Shown: positions 24,518 to 36,049, counted from the first letter of the stretch. The stretch is DNA of 64,000 bases from Paralvinella palmiformis (GCA_025642065.1 JAODUP010000576.1:389849-453848); one strand, 5' to 3'. The notes: generated by a model not told the origin, from the sequence alone. A program made the numbers and translations.

Positions 24518-25577
24518 TTAAATTGTCCCATTTGTGGGAGTACAGTTAAGGTACAGTTTTGTTCAATTTTCGTGTTAATGTTTTTTTCGGTGATACCTGT
24601 ATGCTCTGATAGCGACTTGATATTACACTGATATAGTTAGCAAATATATTTTTCAACAATATTACTGATTAAAATGCCTTACGTGCAAAATTGTAATTCC
24701 ATTTTGCTGATTGTCTCGTGCATTAAAATAAATGTTGAAAATAAATATTTGTCTTAGTATTTTCGTATCATGGCAAATTACAAGAAGGCCAACTGATCGG
24801 AACTGTGTACACAAGTCCCCAATGCGAATTGAGATTAGTATCTCAAAATATAGAGAGCCGCTGTTTATTGATACTTCTTCAGCTTGAAAACAACTTCATT
24901 TGAAATCATTTGCATACTCATTAAGATACGAATAGTCGGGCTTATGACGTCAGAGAATCCCGCGCAGCTTCTTTTGTATTTGTTTTCATTCAAGCTAAGC
25001 CACGGAGCTTTGGCTTAGGTTTCTTGTTTAACTATGCCTCATACATCTATGATACCCAATATACAGTCAATACTGCGAGATATAGTACGAACATATTATA
25101 CTTATGCCTTTTTCTTGACAAATTAGTCTAGCATAAGCTCCCGTATGAGGTATATTTATTTTTCAATTTATCATGACAATTATAATGCCTCAATACTCAT
25201 GTTTCGTGCATTTTCGTCCTCCATCACCTGGTTCAGTATACTACCATCCAGAGCAGTACAGTATTAGCCAGAGAGTAAAAGTATATGTTTACCAATTCCT
25301 CACAGAACGTATCCTATATAGAGTGGTGTTGAAGATGGTATTCTTAAGATGATATCAGAACATCGGAATTACCCACCAGAGAAACATAAACACAGAATGA
25401 GCACCCATCATTGGTGATGTAAACATCACATCTTAAACTAATGACCTTTGACTTTGTTAAAATTCACGATTTATATGGAGCTTAAAGAAACTCTAAATAC
25501 ACGTAGACTCTCTACGTAATTTTCTAAGCGCGTGTAGTTAAGTATTTAATTCACATGTAATATATAAAAAGTTAAAG

Positions 25578-25673
25578 GTTGTTGTTTTACGACCACTTTT
25601 ATGCACATGGTAGGCTAAATGAGCCAAGCTAGCTCCGAAGGTAATGAGGCGACATGAAAGATGAAACACCCTT
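25578..25673 (-). mobile_element. SINE family A, 3' half only
   Basis: Reverse complement of the family body: GGGTGTTTCATCTTTCATG to GTAAAACAACAACC. The tRNA head is absent; the break is at CTTCAGA, directly next to the repeat that received the 25.7-kb LINE. Confidence 0.8.
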
Positions 25674-25675
25674 CA

Positions 25676-25717
25676 GACCTGATCGAATCCCTTCTAGGCA
25701 TAGTGGGAACAGTAAGG
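25676..25717 (+). repeat. Left flank of the LINE insertion (repeat shared with 19.6 kb), with target duplication
   Basis: CCTTCTAGGCATAGTGGG followed by AACAGTAAGG matches 19570-19600 almost exactly; the matching right half (CTTTTTCAAGGG) resumes at 27733. Confidence 0.85.
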
Positions 25718-27726
25718 TATGATATCAGGAAAACGTTGTCACTTCTGAAATCAGCAATTAATAAACAGAACTACAAAACTAAATTACCTGAATTATTTAG
25801 TGATAACCAACGTACAATTTCTCACAAAGCTGACATAGCTAATATATTCAATAACTATTTTTCAAACATAAGTCAGAAAATAACTGAGTCTGTTCCACCA
25901 GCTGACCAGCATTTCAGTAATTACTTACCTGAAAGATCAAACCAGAACATATTTCTTGGTCCCGTTACTCCCGTTGATATCTTTAAAATAGAACAATGAA
26001 ATCCAAAACTAGCTTAGATTGTGATGGCCTATCTTCCAAACTGATTAAGAGTGTTGATGAATATATATCCATACCTTTAACTCGTGTAGTAAACCTGTCG
26101 CTTGCATCTGGCATTGTACCTAATGCCATGAAATTTGCTAAGGTTATACCAATTTTTAAAAGCGGAAATGTTAACACCATTAGTAATTACCGTCCAATAA
26201 GCATACTGCCTGTAGTTTCAAAACTCCTCGAAAAGGTCGTTGCTAACAAGTTCGCGAAATTTATAAATGATACCAATCAGTATTACGAGCATCAATATGG
26301 TTTCCGTGCTGATAACTCTACAATTCATCCAATCATTCACCTATTAAACAGAGTTGCTCAGGAAAATGATACTAAGGATAAAAAACTTACCATGGCTGTG
26401 TTCCTTGATCTAAGCAAGTCTTTCGATACTATTAACCATGATATTTTACTGACCAAATTTGATAGAATGGGTATTCGAGGAACAGCCAAAAAATGGTTTG
26501 AGAGTTATTTATCAGACCGAAGGCAATGTACTTTCACTCATGGTACTATGTCAACATTGAATTTGATACACTATGGAGTGTCCGAGGGATCTATCCTAGG
26601 CCCAATATTATTTTTATTATATATAAATGACATCGGACGGGCTACAACTCTCCCCGTTTTATCATTCGCAGATGATACTACTGTTAGTGTATCATCAGCC
26701 AGTGTAGAATACCTTTACACTAGAATGAACACTGAACGTATTGCACTCAGTCAATGGTTCATGTCAAAGAAGCTTTGCCTAAATGCATTAAAAACAAAAT
26801 ATGTTATATTTAGGCCATTCTCCAATAAACGAATACCAGTAAATATAAAAAATGTAATTAATAGTCAGATCATCGAAAGGATCAGTAATAATAGTTCATG
26901 TAAACATTTTACATTTCTGGGAGTACATATAGATGAATTTATTTGCTGAGAAAGTAACTAATATCCTCCCTAAATCAGCTATGTTAACACTGTACCACAC
27001 ATTAGTGCAATGTCACATTAACTAAGGTATCGAAATCTGGGGATCCACTACCCATATGGGCAGGATCACAAAGCTACAAAAGAAGTCCCTTCGTATTATA
27101 CACAGGAAACATTACTTGGCACACACTGAGCAATTGCTTAAAGAAAGCAATATCCTAAAACCAGATGATCTGTATCATATTAATTGCATTGTTTTTATGC
27201 ATAAGTTAAAAAGGAATAAGCTTCCAAATTCCTTCAGAACACTAAACTACTTTGTGCCCTTGGGTCGACCTGTTCGAAACATTAATGTTAACTTAACCTT
27301 GCGAAGATTCTCGAGAACACGGTTTTCAGAATATTTACCTTTGAATAAATTTCCAAAAATATGGAATCAATTGAATCAAAGATATCGAGCCATTGCATCT
27401 GTTAATATACTAAAGAAAGAATTCGGAACCCATATTCTGAATCAATACGCTAGAGAAATGTTGCCTTTCCTAATGTACACATACATTAAAAGTGATTGAA
27501 TATCGCATTTAAGTTATTTTACTCGGGAACGCCTCTGACTTCTATACCTCTAAACCAGCTCCGACATTAACGTACTATCTGTTTATTTAAACTTGTTTAC
27601 AGTGGGTGCTGGAAGACGACCTTAGGGTCAAGCATCTCCTGCAGCATACCGAAAAAAATAATAATGATTTGTTAAATTGTATGTGTTGTGGTATGTTGAA
27701 ATAAATTATTTTGCTTCTTTGGCTTT
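25718..27726 (+). mobile_element. 5'-truncated CR1/Jockey-group LINE with reverse transcriptase, inactive
   Basis: A frame from 25720 to 27499 reads as the linker before the RT domain, RT motifs and the C-terminal domain. Recognisable blocks are FNNYFSNI, NYRPISILPVVSKLLE, FLDLSKSFDTINHDIL, GVSEGSILGPILFLLYIND, SFADDTTV (catalytic YADD box) and FLGVHID; the C-terminal part resumes at MGRITKLQKKSLRIIHRKHY. It is interrupted by a frameshift at about 25997, another near 26945 and a TAA near 27022. No endonuclease domain is present: the element begins abruptly after GTAAGG. A 6-bp GTAAGG flanks both ends (25712-25717 and 27727-27732), fitting target-primed insertion. About 225 bp of 3' UTR follow the last stop. 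Confidence 0.9.
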
Positions 27727-27869
27727 GTAAGGCTTTTTCAAGGGATGCAGATCGAAGAAATACAAAAGTCGCCAAGATGGACACGTGCTATGTTCAATGA
27801 TATTGTCGTTGTGACGTACAATATGTAAATTCAGCGAAAGCTTAGTTTTAATACATTTCTTTAAATAAT

Positions 27870-27930
27870 TAATTTTGAATTTATGAATAATTAATGTGCG
27901 GTATACCGCACATTAATTATTCATAAATTT

Positions 27931-27937
<7 letters not shown>
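27870..27937. repeat. 68-bp near-perfect palindrome
   Basis: Centred on GTATAC (27901-27906); the arms TTATGAATAATTAATGTGCG and CGCACATTAATTATTCATAA are perfect, and pairing extends to TAATTTT/AAAATTA with one mismatch. A (TA)n run follows directly at 27938-27982. Confidence 0.92.
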
Positions 27938-27984
<47 letters not shown>

Positions 27985-27997
27985 TGCACTCTGATAT

Positions 27998-28058
27998 GGT
28001 AGTGTCTCAACGTCTCAGTGTCTCAATGTCTCAGCGTCTCAATGTCTCAGTGTTTAGA
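27998..28058 (-). repeat. Short inverted relative of the 18.3-kb minisatellite
   Basis: Six octamers (GTCTCAAC, GTCTCAGT, GTCTCAAT...) that in reverse complement match the 18.3-kb units and both of its borders: TCTTCTAAAC before the array, and GAGACACTA then CATATCA after it. Confidence 0.85.
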
Positions 28059-28884
28059 AGACATCGCAGATTTAATTGTAATATTCTAGAAAATATTAGG
28101 CATTTCTAATTATCTCCACGATACTTTATCAGAAAATATGGCAACGTAAATTTATATTATAATAATAAAACTAATCTAACTATTATACTTTTATAATAAT
28201 ATACTTTATATATTAAACTAATAACATATGTAAAACACCCCCAGAACAACACAGTTAAATGTGGTGCTATACAAATAAAAAATTATTATCATTATAAATT
28301 ATAGTGATGATAACGTCTAAAAGTCAGATGTTTATTAATTTGATGATTTTATTGTGATAAATAACTTGGATTAACCATTTCAGGTTATAACTTTATAATG
28401 TTTGATATAAGCTAACTATAGGATAACAATACGTCTAACAATATACATATATAAGAGATAAATTGACTGGATGTTAATTGTTTTCTCTAATAAAGTTTAG
28501 TTTCTTGTCTTAATTTATTATATAATGAAATGTTCAGCTGATCACAGACAACAAAATATAATTAATTTGTTTTTAATATTAAAAACTAAAAGGTTGTATT
28601 ATGATGTGGTCATTTTATATATTAATGTATATTTTGTGAATAATTGATTTATTGAGTGAGTCAGTGAGTGAGTGAGGGAAGATATTTTGTATCATACATC
28701 ATCATTTATGTTCTATTCTTTGTTATAGTATATAGTTTATGAACTTATATAACAGCACAATATAACGTGGCTCCCAGAGGGGCATACTTCTAGCTACTAT
28801 CACTATAGATATAGCTCTATAATCTATACTCTTTATGTATTTAACATGTTTAATGTTTATTTGCACAGTATTGTCTACTATAAG

Positions 28885-28964
<80 letters not shown>

Positions 28965-28965
28965 T
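28885..28965 (+). repeat. Long (CA)n microsatellite
   Basis: About 40 CA units with one CATA interruption, abutting the 139-bp module. Confidence 0.95.
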
Positions 28966-29104
28966 GGGACTGGTGAGACATTACACATGTCTCAGCAAGA
29001 AAAGTCGCCACTCTGGATTCAGTCCCCTGAAGAAACGTCCAGAGTTTGAATTCACGGTTCGAGATTCTCTGTGCCTGTGCCTTATTATACACAGCTAAAA
29101 CACA
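28966..29104 (+). repeat. 139-bp module, copy 1
   Basis: Starts GGGACTGGTGAGACATTACA and ends CAGCTAAAACACAC, joined to a long (CA)n on its left. Has nested inverted repeats: TGAGACAT/ATGTCTCA, CTCTGGA/TCCAGAG enclosing TTCAG/CTGAA, and GGGACTG/CAGTCCC. Identical, as far as I can read, to 30669-30805. Confidence 0.88.
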
Positions 29105-29174
29105 CATTGCCCGTGCCAGAGATTGAGGTTCGTGTTTTCTTTTTACCAATTTTGTAATATTTGATATAAAGGGT

Positions 29175-30400
29175 TAGTGACGAGTAGGTCATAGAATTTA
29201 TTGGATTTGTATGCTTATGAGGTATTTGACCCTCCAGCAAATATCACAAGGTATATTATGCTGCGGTTGATATGTTCATTTTTCTGTGCGTGGAGACTAT
29301 ATGTTTCCAGGTCCATGCGTTCTAAGAAAAGTTGATATAGAGCTGTATATTCCGTGCACTATTTGCGTCTTTGGAGGCACGCCGTTTAAGTGTTTGGCCT
29401 GGTTATCCAGCATTTAAATGACTGTAGCAGACACAGTACGCTCTTAAAGCATGTACTCCTGACTCAGGAATAGAAACACTGCATCGCATCTCGAGCGGTG
29501 GCATTGGACACAGCTCGTGTGGTTGGTGTGTTTTATATAACAAGTTTAATTGTATATATAATTCACCTTAGTTATTTGTGGGAATAGAATTATCTTTCCT
29601 AGGTCCAGTTATGTCCAGTCTGTACTATGACATTCAAGGCTAACTTTAGTCTCCTTGTCATTAATAAAACCATATATTATAATTATAGTTTGTATAGCAG
29701 ACATTAGGTCTGATTTGAAAATGTTAATATATAGAAGGGCAATTCCGCCATAACGGTCTGATAAAGCGCCGATATAAATTGTTATAATAGTGACGAGTAG
29801 GTCATAGTATTTATTGGATTTGTATGTTTATGAGGTATTTGACCCTCCAGCAAATATCACAAGGCATATTATGCTGCGGTTGAGAAAGTTCCGTTTTCTA
29901 TGCGTGGAGACTATATTTCCCTGCATTCAAGAAAAGTTGATCTAGAGCTGTATAATCCATGTACTATTTGCGTCTTTGGAGGCACGCCGTTTAAGTGTTT
30001 GGTTTGGTTATCCAGCATTTAAATGACTGTAGCAGGCACAGTACGCTCTTAAAGCATTATAAGTACTCCTGACTCAGGAATAGAAACACTGCATCGCATC
30101 TCGAGCGGTGGCATTGGACACAGTTCGCGCGGTTGGTGTGTTTTATATAACAAGTTTAGTTGTATATATAATTCACCTTAGTTGTTTGTGGGAATAGAAT
30201 TATCTTTCCTAGGTCCAGTTATGTCCAGTTTGTACTATGACATTCAAGATTAGCTCTAATCTGCTTGTCATAAATAACATTTAAGAACTACAATAGTTAG
30301 AATAGCATAAATTAGGTCAGGTTTGAAAATAATTCAAACAGTACGGAAGCTATGACGCGCTAATACGGTCTGCTTCAGCGCAGATGTCAGTCTTTTAATA
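29175..30400 (+). repeat. Tandem duplication, 613-bp unit x 2
   Basis: Unit 1 is 29175-29787 and unit 2 is 29788 to about 30400. Shared blocks include TAGTGACGAGTAGGTCATAG, GACCCTCCAGCAAATATCAC, TTTGGAGGCACGCCGTTTAA and GCATCGCATCTCGAGCGGTG. The copies differ by many substitutions and small indels, so the duplication is not recent. No coding frame or known element is recognised. Confidence 0.88.
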
Positions 30401-30668
30401 GCAATTAAGCTAAATAGTTTTAATAGTAGTCGCTTCGTGACGCCTGCCCGTTGTAAAAACTGATATTTGAAGACAGTAACAATTGGGTTATATAGTTTAT
30501 ATAGTATTGCTTTGAAGAAAGATACAACAATTGAAAAATAGCTATAAATAGGGCTGCTTAGATAATAAAGCTAAACATTCTCACTACTGCCGTGATCTGA
30601 CTTGGGTGTTCTACTCCCAAACTCCACGGCTGTGGGTGATTCGTATTTTGATTTTGCTTGGCGGCTTA

Positions 30669-30799
30669 GGGACTGGTGAGACATTACACATGTCTCAGCA
30701 AGAAAAGTCGCCACTCTGGATTCAGTCCCCTGAAGAAACGTCCAGAGTTTGAATTCACGGTTCGAGATTCTCTGTGCCTGTGCCTTATTATACACAGCT

Positions 30800-30805
<6 letters not shown>
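30669..30805 (+). repeat. 139-bp module, copy 2
   Basis: Same sequence as copy 1; here the (CA)n(TA)n tract (30802-30950) is on the right instead of the left, so the microsatellites differ while the module does not. Confidence 0.88.
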
Positions 30806-30844
<39 letters not shown>

Positions 30845-30950
30845 ACACACACACACACACACAGACACACACACACAGACACACACATATATATAGATAT
30901 AGATATATATAGATATAGATATATATATATATATATAGATATACCAAATA
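30802..30950 (+). repeat. (CA)n then (TATAGA)n compound microsatellite
   Basis: Follows module copy 2 immediately. Confidence 0.93.
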
Positions 30951-31133
30951 CGCTTTATATACCACCTATTGAAAAATAAATACCCCCCCCCCTAATACCG
31001 TGGAATAAAACACTTATAATAGACAATTGTAGAGAATTATCAAATGAACGCGTAATGCTATAATGAAATATATCATGAAATATATCTAAATTAGGTAAAA
31101 ACAATATTGATATAATTATATCATTTCTTATCA

Positions 31134-32690
31134 TTGCGGAAACTTCAGACCAAGGCCTGGGACGATCGGTGTGAGAAACTCTCCACTATGAATACCAACC
31201 GATTATGGTCTGAAATCGATAAGATTAAAGGTTCCACGAAACAAGTGACGACCAGAAACCCTAAAGAAGAAGCTGACACGCTATCAAAACACTTTGCTAC
31301 CCGTACAGCATCCCACACGCTAACACTAAGGATCCAACAGGAACTTAGAAACCGACACGAAGAAGCCTCTTCAGCCCTCCACGAAGCTATCCAAATAGAA
31401 TCCAATACTGACAGACCTTTCTTCATGTATAAATTAAATGACGCCCTCAAATGTGTTAAAATAACTACACCAGGTAAAGACACTTTGTCCTATGAACCTT
31501 TCATAAAGCCCCCCAAATCTTCCTAAAACAAGTACTTGAACTTTACAATAGCTCTTGGCACCAGGGCACTCTACCAGCACAATGGAAGAAGTCTGGAGGG
31601 TGGTCCTACAGGTCGATATCCCTCCTTCAAAATATCTCTAAGATTATTGAGAAGATGATTGCCAACAGACTAACCTGGCTGCTCCCAACCCAACAGAATC
31701 TCTTTAGATTTGTACGAGGAAAGTCGACTACTGACACACTAGCTCAAGTCATTGGTGACATAACTAACGGTTGAAAAGCCAACAGGAACAATAGAACAAC
31801 CGTTCTGACCTTCCTCGATCTCGACAAAACTTTTGAACGAACTCAACCACTAGCTATTTTAGACTCCTTAATAACCCTCGGGTTCAAAGGTAAGATCCTA
31901 GCATGGCTCAAAGGTAAGATCCTAGCATGGCTCAAGAACTACGTTTCAAACCGATCCATAGTAGTAGCCCTCCAAGATGATTGATGTTTTAAGGCCACTT
32001 TTGTGCACAAGGTAAGCTAAATGGGCCGAGCGACCTCCAAAGGTAATGAGACGAAGTGAAAGACGAAACAACCTTCAGATATGCCCACGCCGGGATTTAA
32101 ACACGGGTGGTAGTGATCTGTGGCCCAGCACGCTACCGCTAGACCAAGGATTCAACTCCAACGAGAACCCTACAGACACACGCCTTTCACGAGGATCTAT
32201 TCACCATTGGGACTAAACTCCACGCATACACCGACGACCTTGTCCTCATATCAAATAGACGCGATCCCTTCTGAAGGATGCAACAAGCCCTTCACCGACT
32301 GACGACCGCTGTAGAAAGTCTTGGACTTTTCTTCTCTGCTTCCAACACTAAAACCATGCTCTTTTACTGCAGACCAGAATATATCCCCCGGTTAACTATC
32401 GGAGAACAACCAATAGATTTAGTAAAAACACATAGGTACCTAGGGGTAGTTATAGACGACAAACTACATTTTACTCCACATGCCAAATACAGTAAAGAAA
32501 AATTCACCAGCCGTCTCAATATCCTTAAAATAATCTCCAACAACAGTAATGGAGTTTCCACCTCAATGCTCCTCATACTTTATAGAGCACTCATTAAGAC
32601 TGTTCTTACATATTCCACCTCGCTTCTACTTATGGCGTCTATATCAGCCATAACACTACTTGACATAGTTATAATTGTTGTTTGAATGAA
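31134..32690 (+). mobile_element. Second LINE reverse-transcriptase remnant, split by a SINE
   Basis: Blocks in order: RLWSEIDKIKG and a helical linker (31134-31526); a region with SYRSISLLQNISKIIEKMI (about 31610-31660), VRGKSTTDTLAQVIGDI and TFLDLDKTFERTQPLAILDS (about 31810-31860); then, after a SINE, LHAYTDDLVLISN (about 32220-32258; the YADD box as YTDD), and HRYLGVVIDDKLHFTPHA to the C-terminal domain (32281-32685). Stops and frameshifts occur near 31526, 31773 and 32274. A 24-bp direct duplication (AAAGGTAAGATCCTAGCATGGCTC) occurs at about 31887-31934. Differs from the 25.7-kb LINE and belongs to another Jockey-group clade. No ORF1 or endonuclease is seen. Confidence 0.85.
31984..32150 (-). 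mobile_element. SINE family A copy inserted in the 31-kb LINE
   Basis: Reverse complement of the full copy at 12.7 kb: tRNA-like head at the right (TGGTCTAGCGGTAGCGTGCT, box A; box B degenerate), the GGTTGTTTCGTC core, and the GGCCGAGCGACCTCC/AAGGCC tail at the left. It replaces the RT segment between the FLDLDKTF and YTDD boxes. Confidence 0.85.
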
Positions 32691-32727
32691 AGTACAACAC
32701 CTGTGCCAGCACCTTACATATCTTAAT

Positions 32728-32830
32728 AAAACACACACACACACATACAGAGAGAGAGAGAGAGAGAGAGAGGCGCACGCACACACGCACACACGGACGC
32801 ACGCTAGCACATACGCGCGCGCGCGCACAT
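32728..32830 (+). repeat. (CA)n(GA)n(CA/CG)n compound microsatellite
   Basis: Follows the C-terminus of the 31-kb LINE; ends in a GCGCGCGC run. Confidence 0.92.
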
Positions 32831-32999
32831 ACAGACACAGATTATTATTATTTTATTGCTCCGACAAGATCTTTACTGACACAAGTTATGACAGCGAAAA
32901 CCACGGATCGAAATATACAATGTTCATTTTGGTTAGATGTGACCTATTAGCACTGACTAACAATCAATAAACATTACTGGGTAGTATTTTTAGGGAAAA

Positions 33000-34100
33000 G
33001 CTACCATTCGGACTTTCTTATTGTCCATTTATTGGGAAATAAGAAGTTACAATCCAGACCCAAGAAATGAAAACTATCTCAGATCAAACCATCATATGGA
33101 TCTGTGATGTTCTGCTCAGAAATTGCTGACGTTACCATCATTTCTAAATATTAAATTAAGATCATGTGACGTAAGACGATTTTCACCATATACTTGTATA
33201 ATAATTTCATGATATCCGATCATTATGTCGCTGCTCCATTTAACCATTTCCAATCATTTATCAGCAGCTTACCTTACATCCTATGAAATCGATCTAAATC
33301 TCCTTCATACTAGCTTAACCCCAGCTGTAATTCTGGTGTTTCGTGTAGAATTAGAACTGTGTAATCACTGATTCACAAATGCCTCGAGTCCATAGTTTCT
33401 AATTTTTGTCGTATGTGGAAGCGCTTTCACTGTGAACGTTTTGAATACTATGAGAAATAGCTAAAACTATTATAAACATATACAATTCTAAATTGAGAAA
33501 GAAGTATTTTGACCCAAACATTTGAGAAAGTAGAGCCACTTCAACCAATGCACAGAGATAAAGTAGTGCTGCCACTCTTTAGATGAAAAATATGTTTTGT
33601 CTTTACAGATAAGTTTGCAAAACGAAATTTCATCGCAACTGAAAACATAGTTGCATCTGTTATATTATCATGGTACAGTTTTGTCGTCTAATTGATGTAC
33701 TGATAAAGTAACTGATGTGGATACAACGAAACCAGATCAACAATCTTACTTTACTTTTATTATAATCATATTTATGACCACAGAAAATATCGAAAGTGAA
33801 CATTATATGGTTACACAAACAAACTGTCATTTACTGAATCCATCTCATGAAAAAACGATGTGAAGTAATTCACTATTTCCTCCACATTATAACTAAACAT
33901 TCTTTATTGAATTATAAAAGAATCACCTTGAAATAAAGCTATATTATTATTTTGAATATTTATATTAATTGGAGACCAACACGCCATAGCTCAGTTATAA
34001 ATCTTTTAAAACGAATTTGTGCGGCTTTCTAATATTTTGGTAATGTTCTCATTTTAGAGTCAAAAATCATATTTCATATTTTCATATAACACTTGGTTAC
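33000..34100. other. AT-rich DNA without recognisable feature
   Basis: No coding frame, repeat array or splice-supported exon that I can defend. Confidence 0.5.
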
Positions 34101-34698
34101 TTAAAGGGATAGTCCACCATCAGAAAACAGTTTGAGGACTAATACAGCTAGACTCAAACATATCATAAATAATGTCAAAATGTGTAAACGATCACCCACA
34201 TATTAAATAATCCAGTTCAAAGTGTTGATTAATCGACTCTTAATGGCCACTGGGCACCGCCATTTTGAAGCTAGACAGAGACCAGAAGTTCCTGAATGCT
34301 GACGTCACCTCAACACATATGGTTGACATGAAGTCTGTAGAGCACATACAAAAGCATGTAAACAAGTGTGAGCAAAGAATTATTCCAGAACATAACGCAA
34401 CTACGTTGTTAAAATTTCATGATGAATGACATACAACCATATCAAGTTTGAGCCAGAAGGAACCTGACAAGAGGAAGATGATTCAAAATGGCTCAGATAT
34501 TAACGCTCAAGAGAAACTTTAATCCGCGTCAGTCTAGAGAGCGCCCATACGACGTCAGATCATTTCAGTTTTCTCCTTCCCGCCTTCGAGTTTGGCTTCC
34601 AGTGCAACCGTAATGGCAGCCCATTGGATGATCTACCTATATCTATGATATCAGGTATATTTCGTGATTATTATTGTGGAATTATTGTGTCCCTTTAA
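34101..34698. mobile_element. Candidate MITE with TTAA ends
   Basis: Begins TTAAAGGGATAGTCC and ends TGTCCCTTTAA, giving 9-bp inverted ends including a TTAA on each side, as in piggyBac/Kolobok-type nonautonomous elements. About 598 bp with no ORF. Inverted ends beyond nine bases are not convincing. Confidence 0.5.
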
Positions 34699-35439
34699 TT
34701 AATAATTGATTTTCAGGATTGGGATAAGATGTAAAAGGGAATCATGGACATGTTTATTTCTTATTAACCATAAATCGTTAATATAGGGGATATATATGAA
34801 ATCAACGAGAGGGTTTTGTTTGGCATCATGATCCTGATTAACTTTGATAGGGCAAATCAATAACCCTATATTTAAGATGGCTGATACATGATATTTTTTA
34901 CAATAAATGTATACATGAAATCATGTATGGTTTTTCTTTTGATATCATGATATGTGACCTTAAGTGACTTTGAAGAAACGAAATGGGCACCTTTTCCAAG
35001 AGGATTTCAGGGCCCTGGACCATATTTTGAATGAAGAAATTATAATTCTTTTATTTATTTTCAGTAGCTGGCAAAATACATAAAATCATGTTTTCTATTA
35101 AACCTTTGATGTTACTAATTCCAACTGCGTCACCAAATTTCCTACTCAACTGGATGATAGTTTAGTACAGACTTATACAATATTTGACTTTGTTAAGGCC
35201 TCGGTAAAGTAAATAACATTAATCTCTTGTTGATGATTATGGTCGTCATAGAGACAATATGATGGCACTGAATTTTCCTATACATTTGTCTGGGCTATTC
35301 ATTAGTCTGTGGGACCCATCTAATTCGCTTTTCGTACGCAACAAATATGTCACGCCCACAGGAAAGCGGCTACATATAGGCTATGTACAAAAGCTGAACC
35401 ACGTAAAACATACCATTTGAAACCGTAGCTCGTGTGTGT

Positions 35440-35508
35440 GTTTGTGTGTGTGTGTTTTAGCTGTGTATAATAAGGCACAGGCACAGAGAACCTCGAACCG
35501 TGAATTCC
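35440..35508 (-). repeat. 139-bp module, copy 3, truncated and inverted
   Basis: Reverse complement of the last 65 bp: GAATTCACGGTTCGAGG to CAGCTAAAACACACAC. It ends at GAATTC and abuts the gypsy pol remnant. Confidence 0.85.
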
Positions 35509-36049
35509 TGTATATAAAGTGCAGAGGGAAGATGGCATTGGCAAGGTACGTATTTTACACCGTAACCTATTGTTGCCGATAGGTTGTCTCCCTATGGGTC
35601 AAGGAACAATTGTAACAGTTGAATCCAAAGTTCAGACTCGTAAAGGTAGTAAACCTGTAACCAGCACACAACCTGTTGGATCAACGCCAGGTAAATATAT
35701 CCATGAGGACATAGAAGAGTATGCAGAGGAGGAGGATAATCTCAGTGACTCAGATTCTGAAGTGGAATTCCGTCATCAAAATCCAGAGTTTGTAGAACAT
35801 TCGGACCATGAAGGCAACCAACCAGTTGCTGACCAGGAATACGATGGTGGTACAGCCTCAAAAGTAAGTGATCATAGTAATGACTCTCAAGCCAGTGATG
35901 AGATTCCGCAGTCTCCACCACCTGTAGTTGCAAGACCTGTTGCACGCAGGAGGAACCTATCTCCACACCAACCAGTTCGGCGGAGTAGTCGAATATGTCA
36001 CAGACAGAACCAGAGTGGGCTCAAAGGGCTAAATTTCTTCAAGTGTTAG
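35505..36049 (+). mobile_element. 3' end of an LTR-retrotransposon (Ty3/gypsy-type) pol
   Basis: The frame contains REDGIGKVRILHRNLLLPIG, the usual beta-strand end of gypsy-type integrases (KVRVLHRNLLLP), then an acidic low-complexity tail and a basic RRSSRICHRQNQ end before TAG. The 5' border coincides with the 139-bp module copy at 35.4 kb. No protease, RT or gag remains. A possible decayed LTR (with AATAAA near 36513) may follow the (TA)n at 36150-36196, but no matching 5' LTR is present. Confidence 0.68.

Noticed and set aside
28966..29104. Hammerhead ribozyme in the 139-bp module (CTGAAGAAACGTC looks like CTGA...GAAAC)
   Set aside because: The required CTGATGA box and a stem II are missing, so the catalytic core cannot form.
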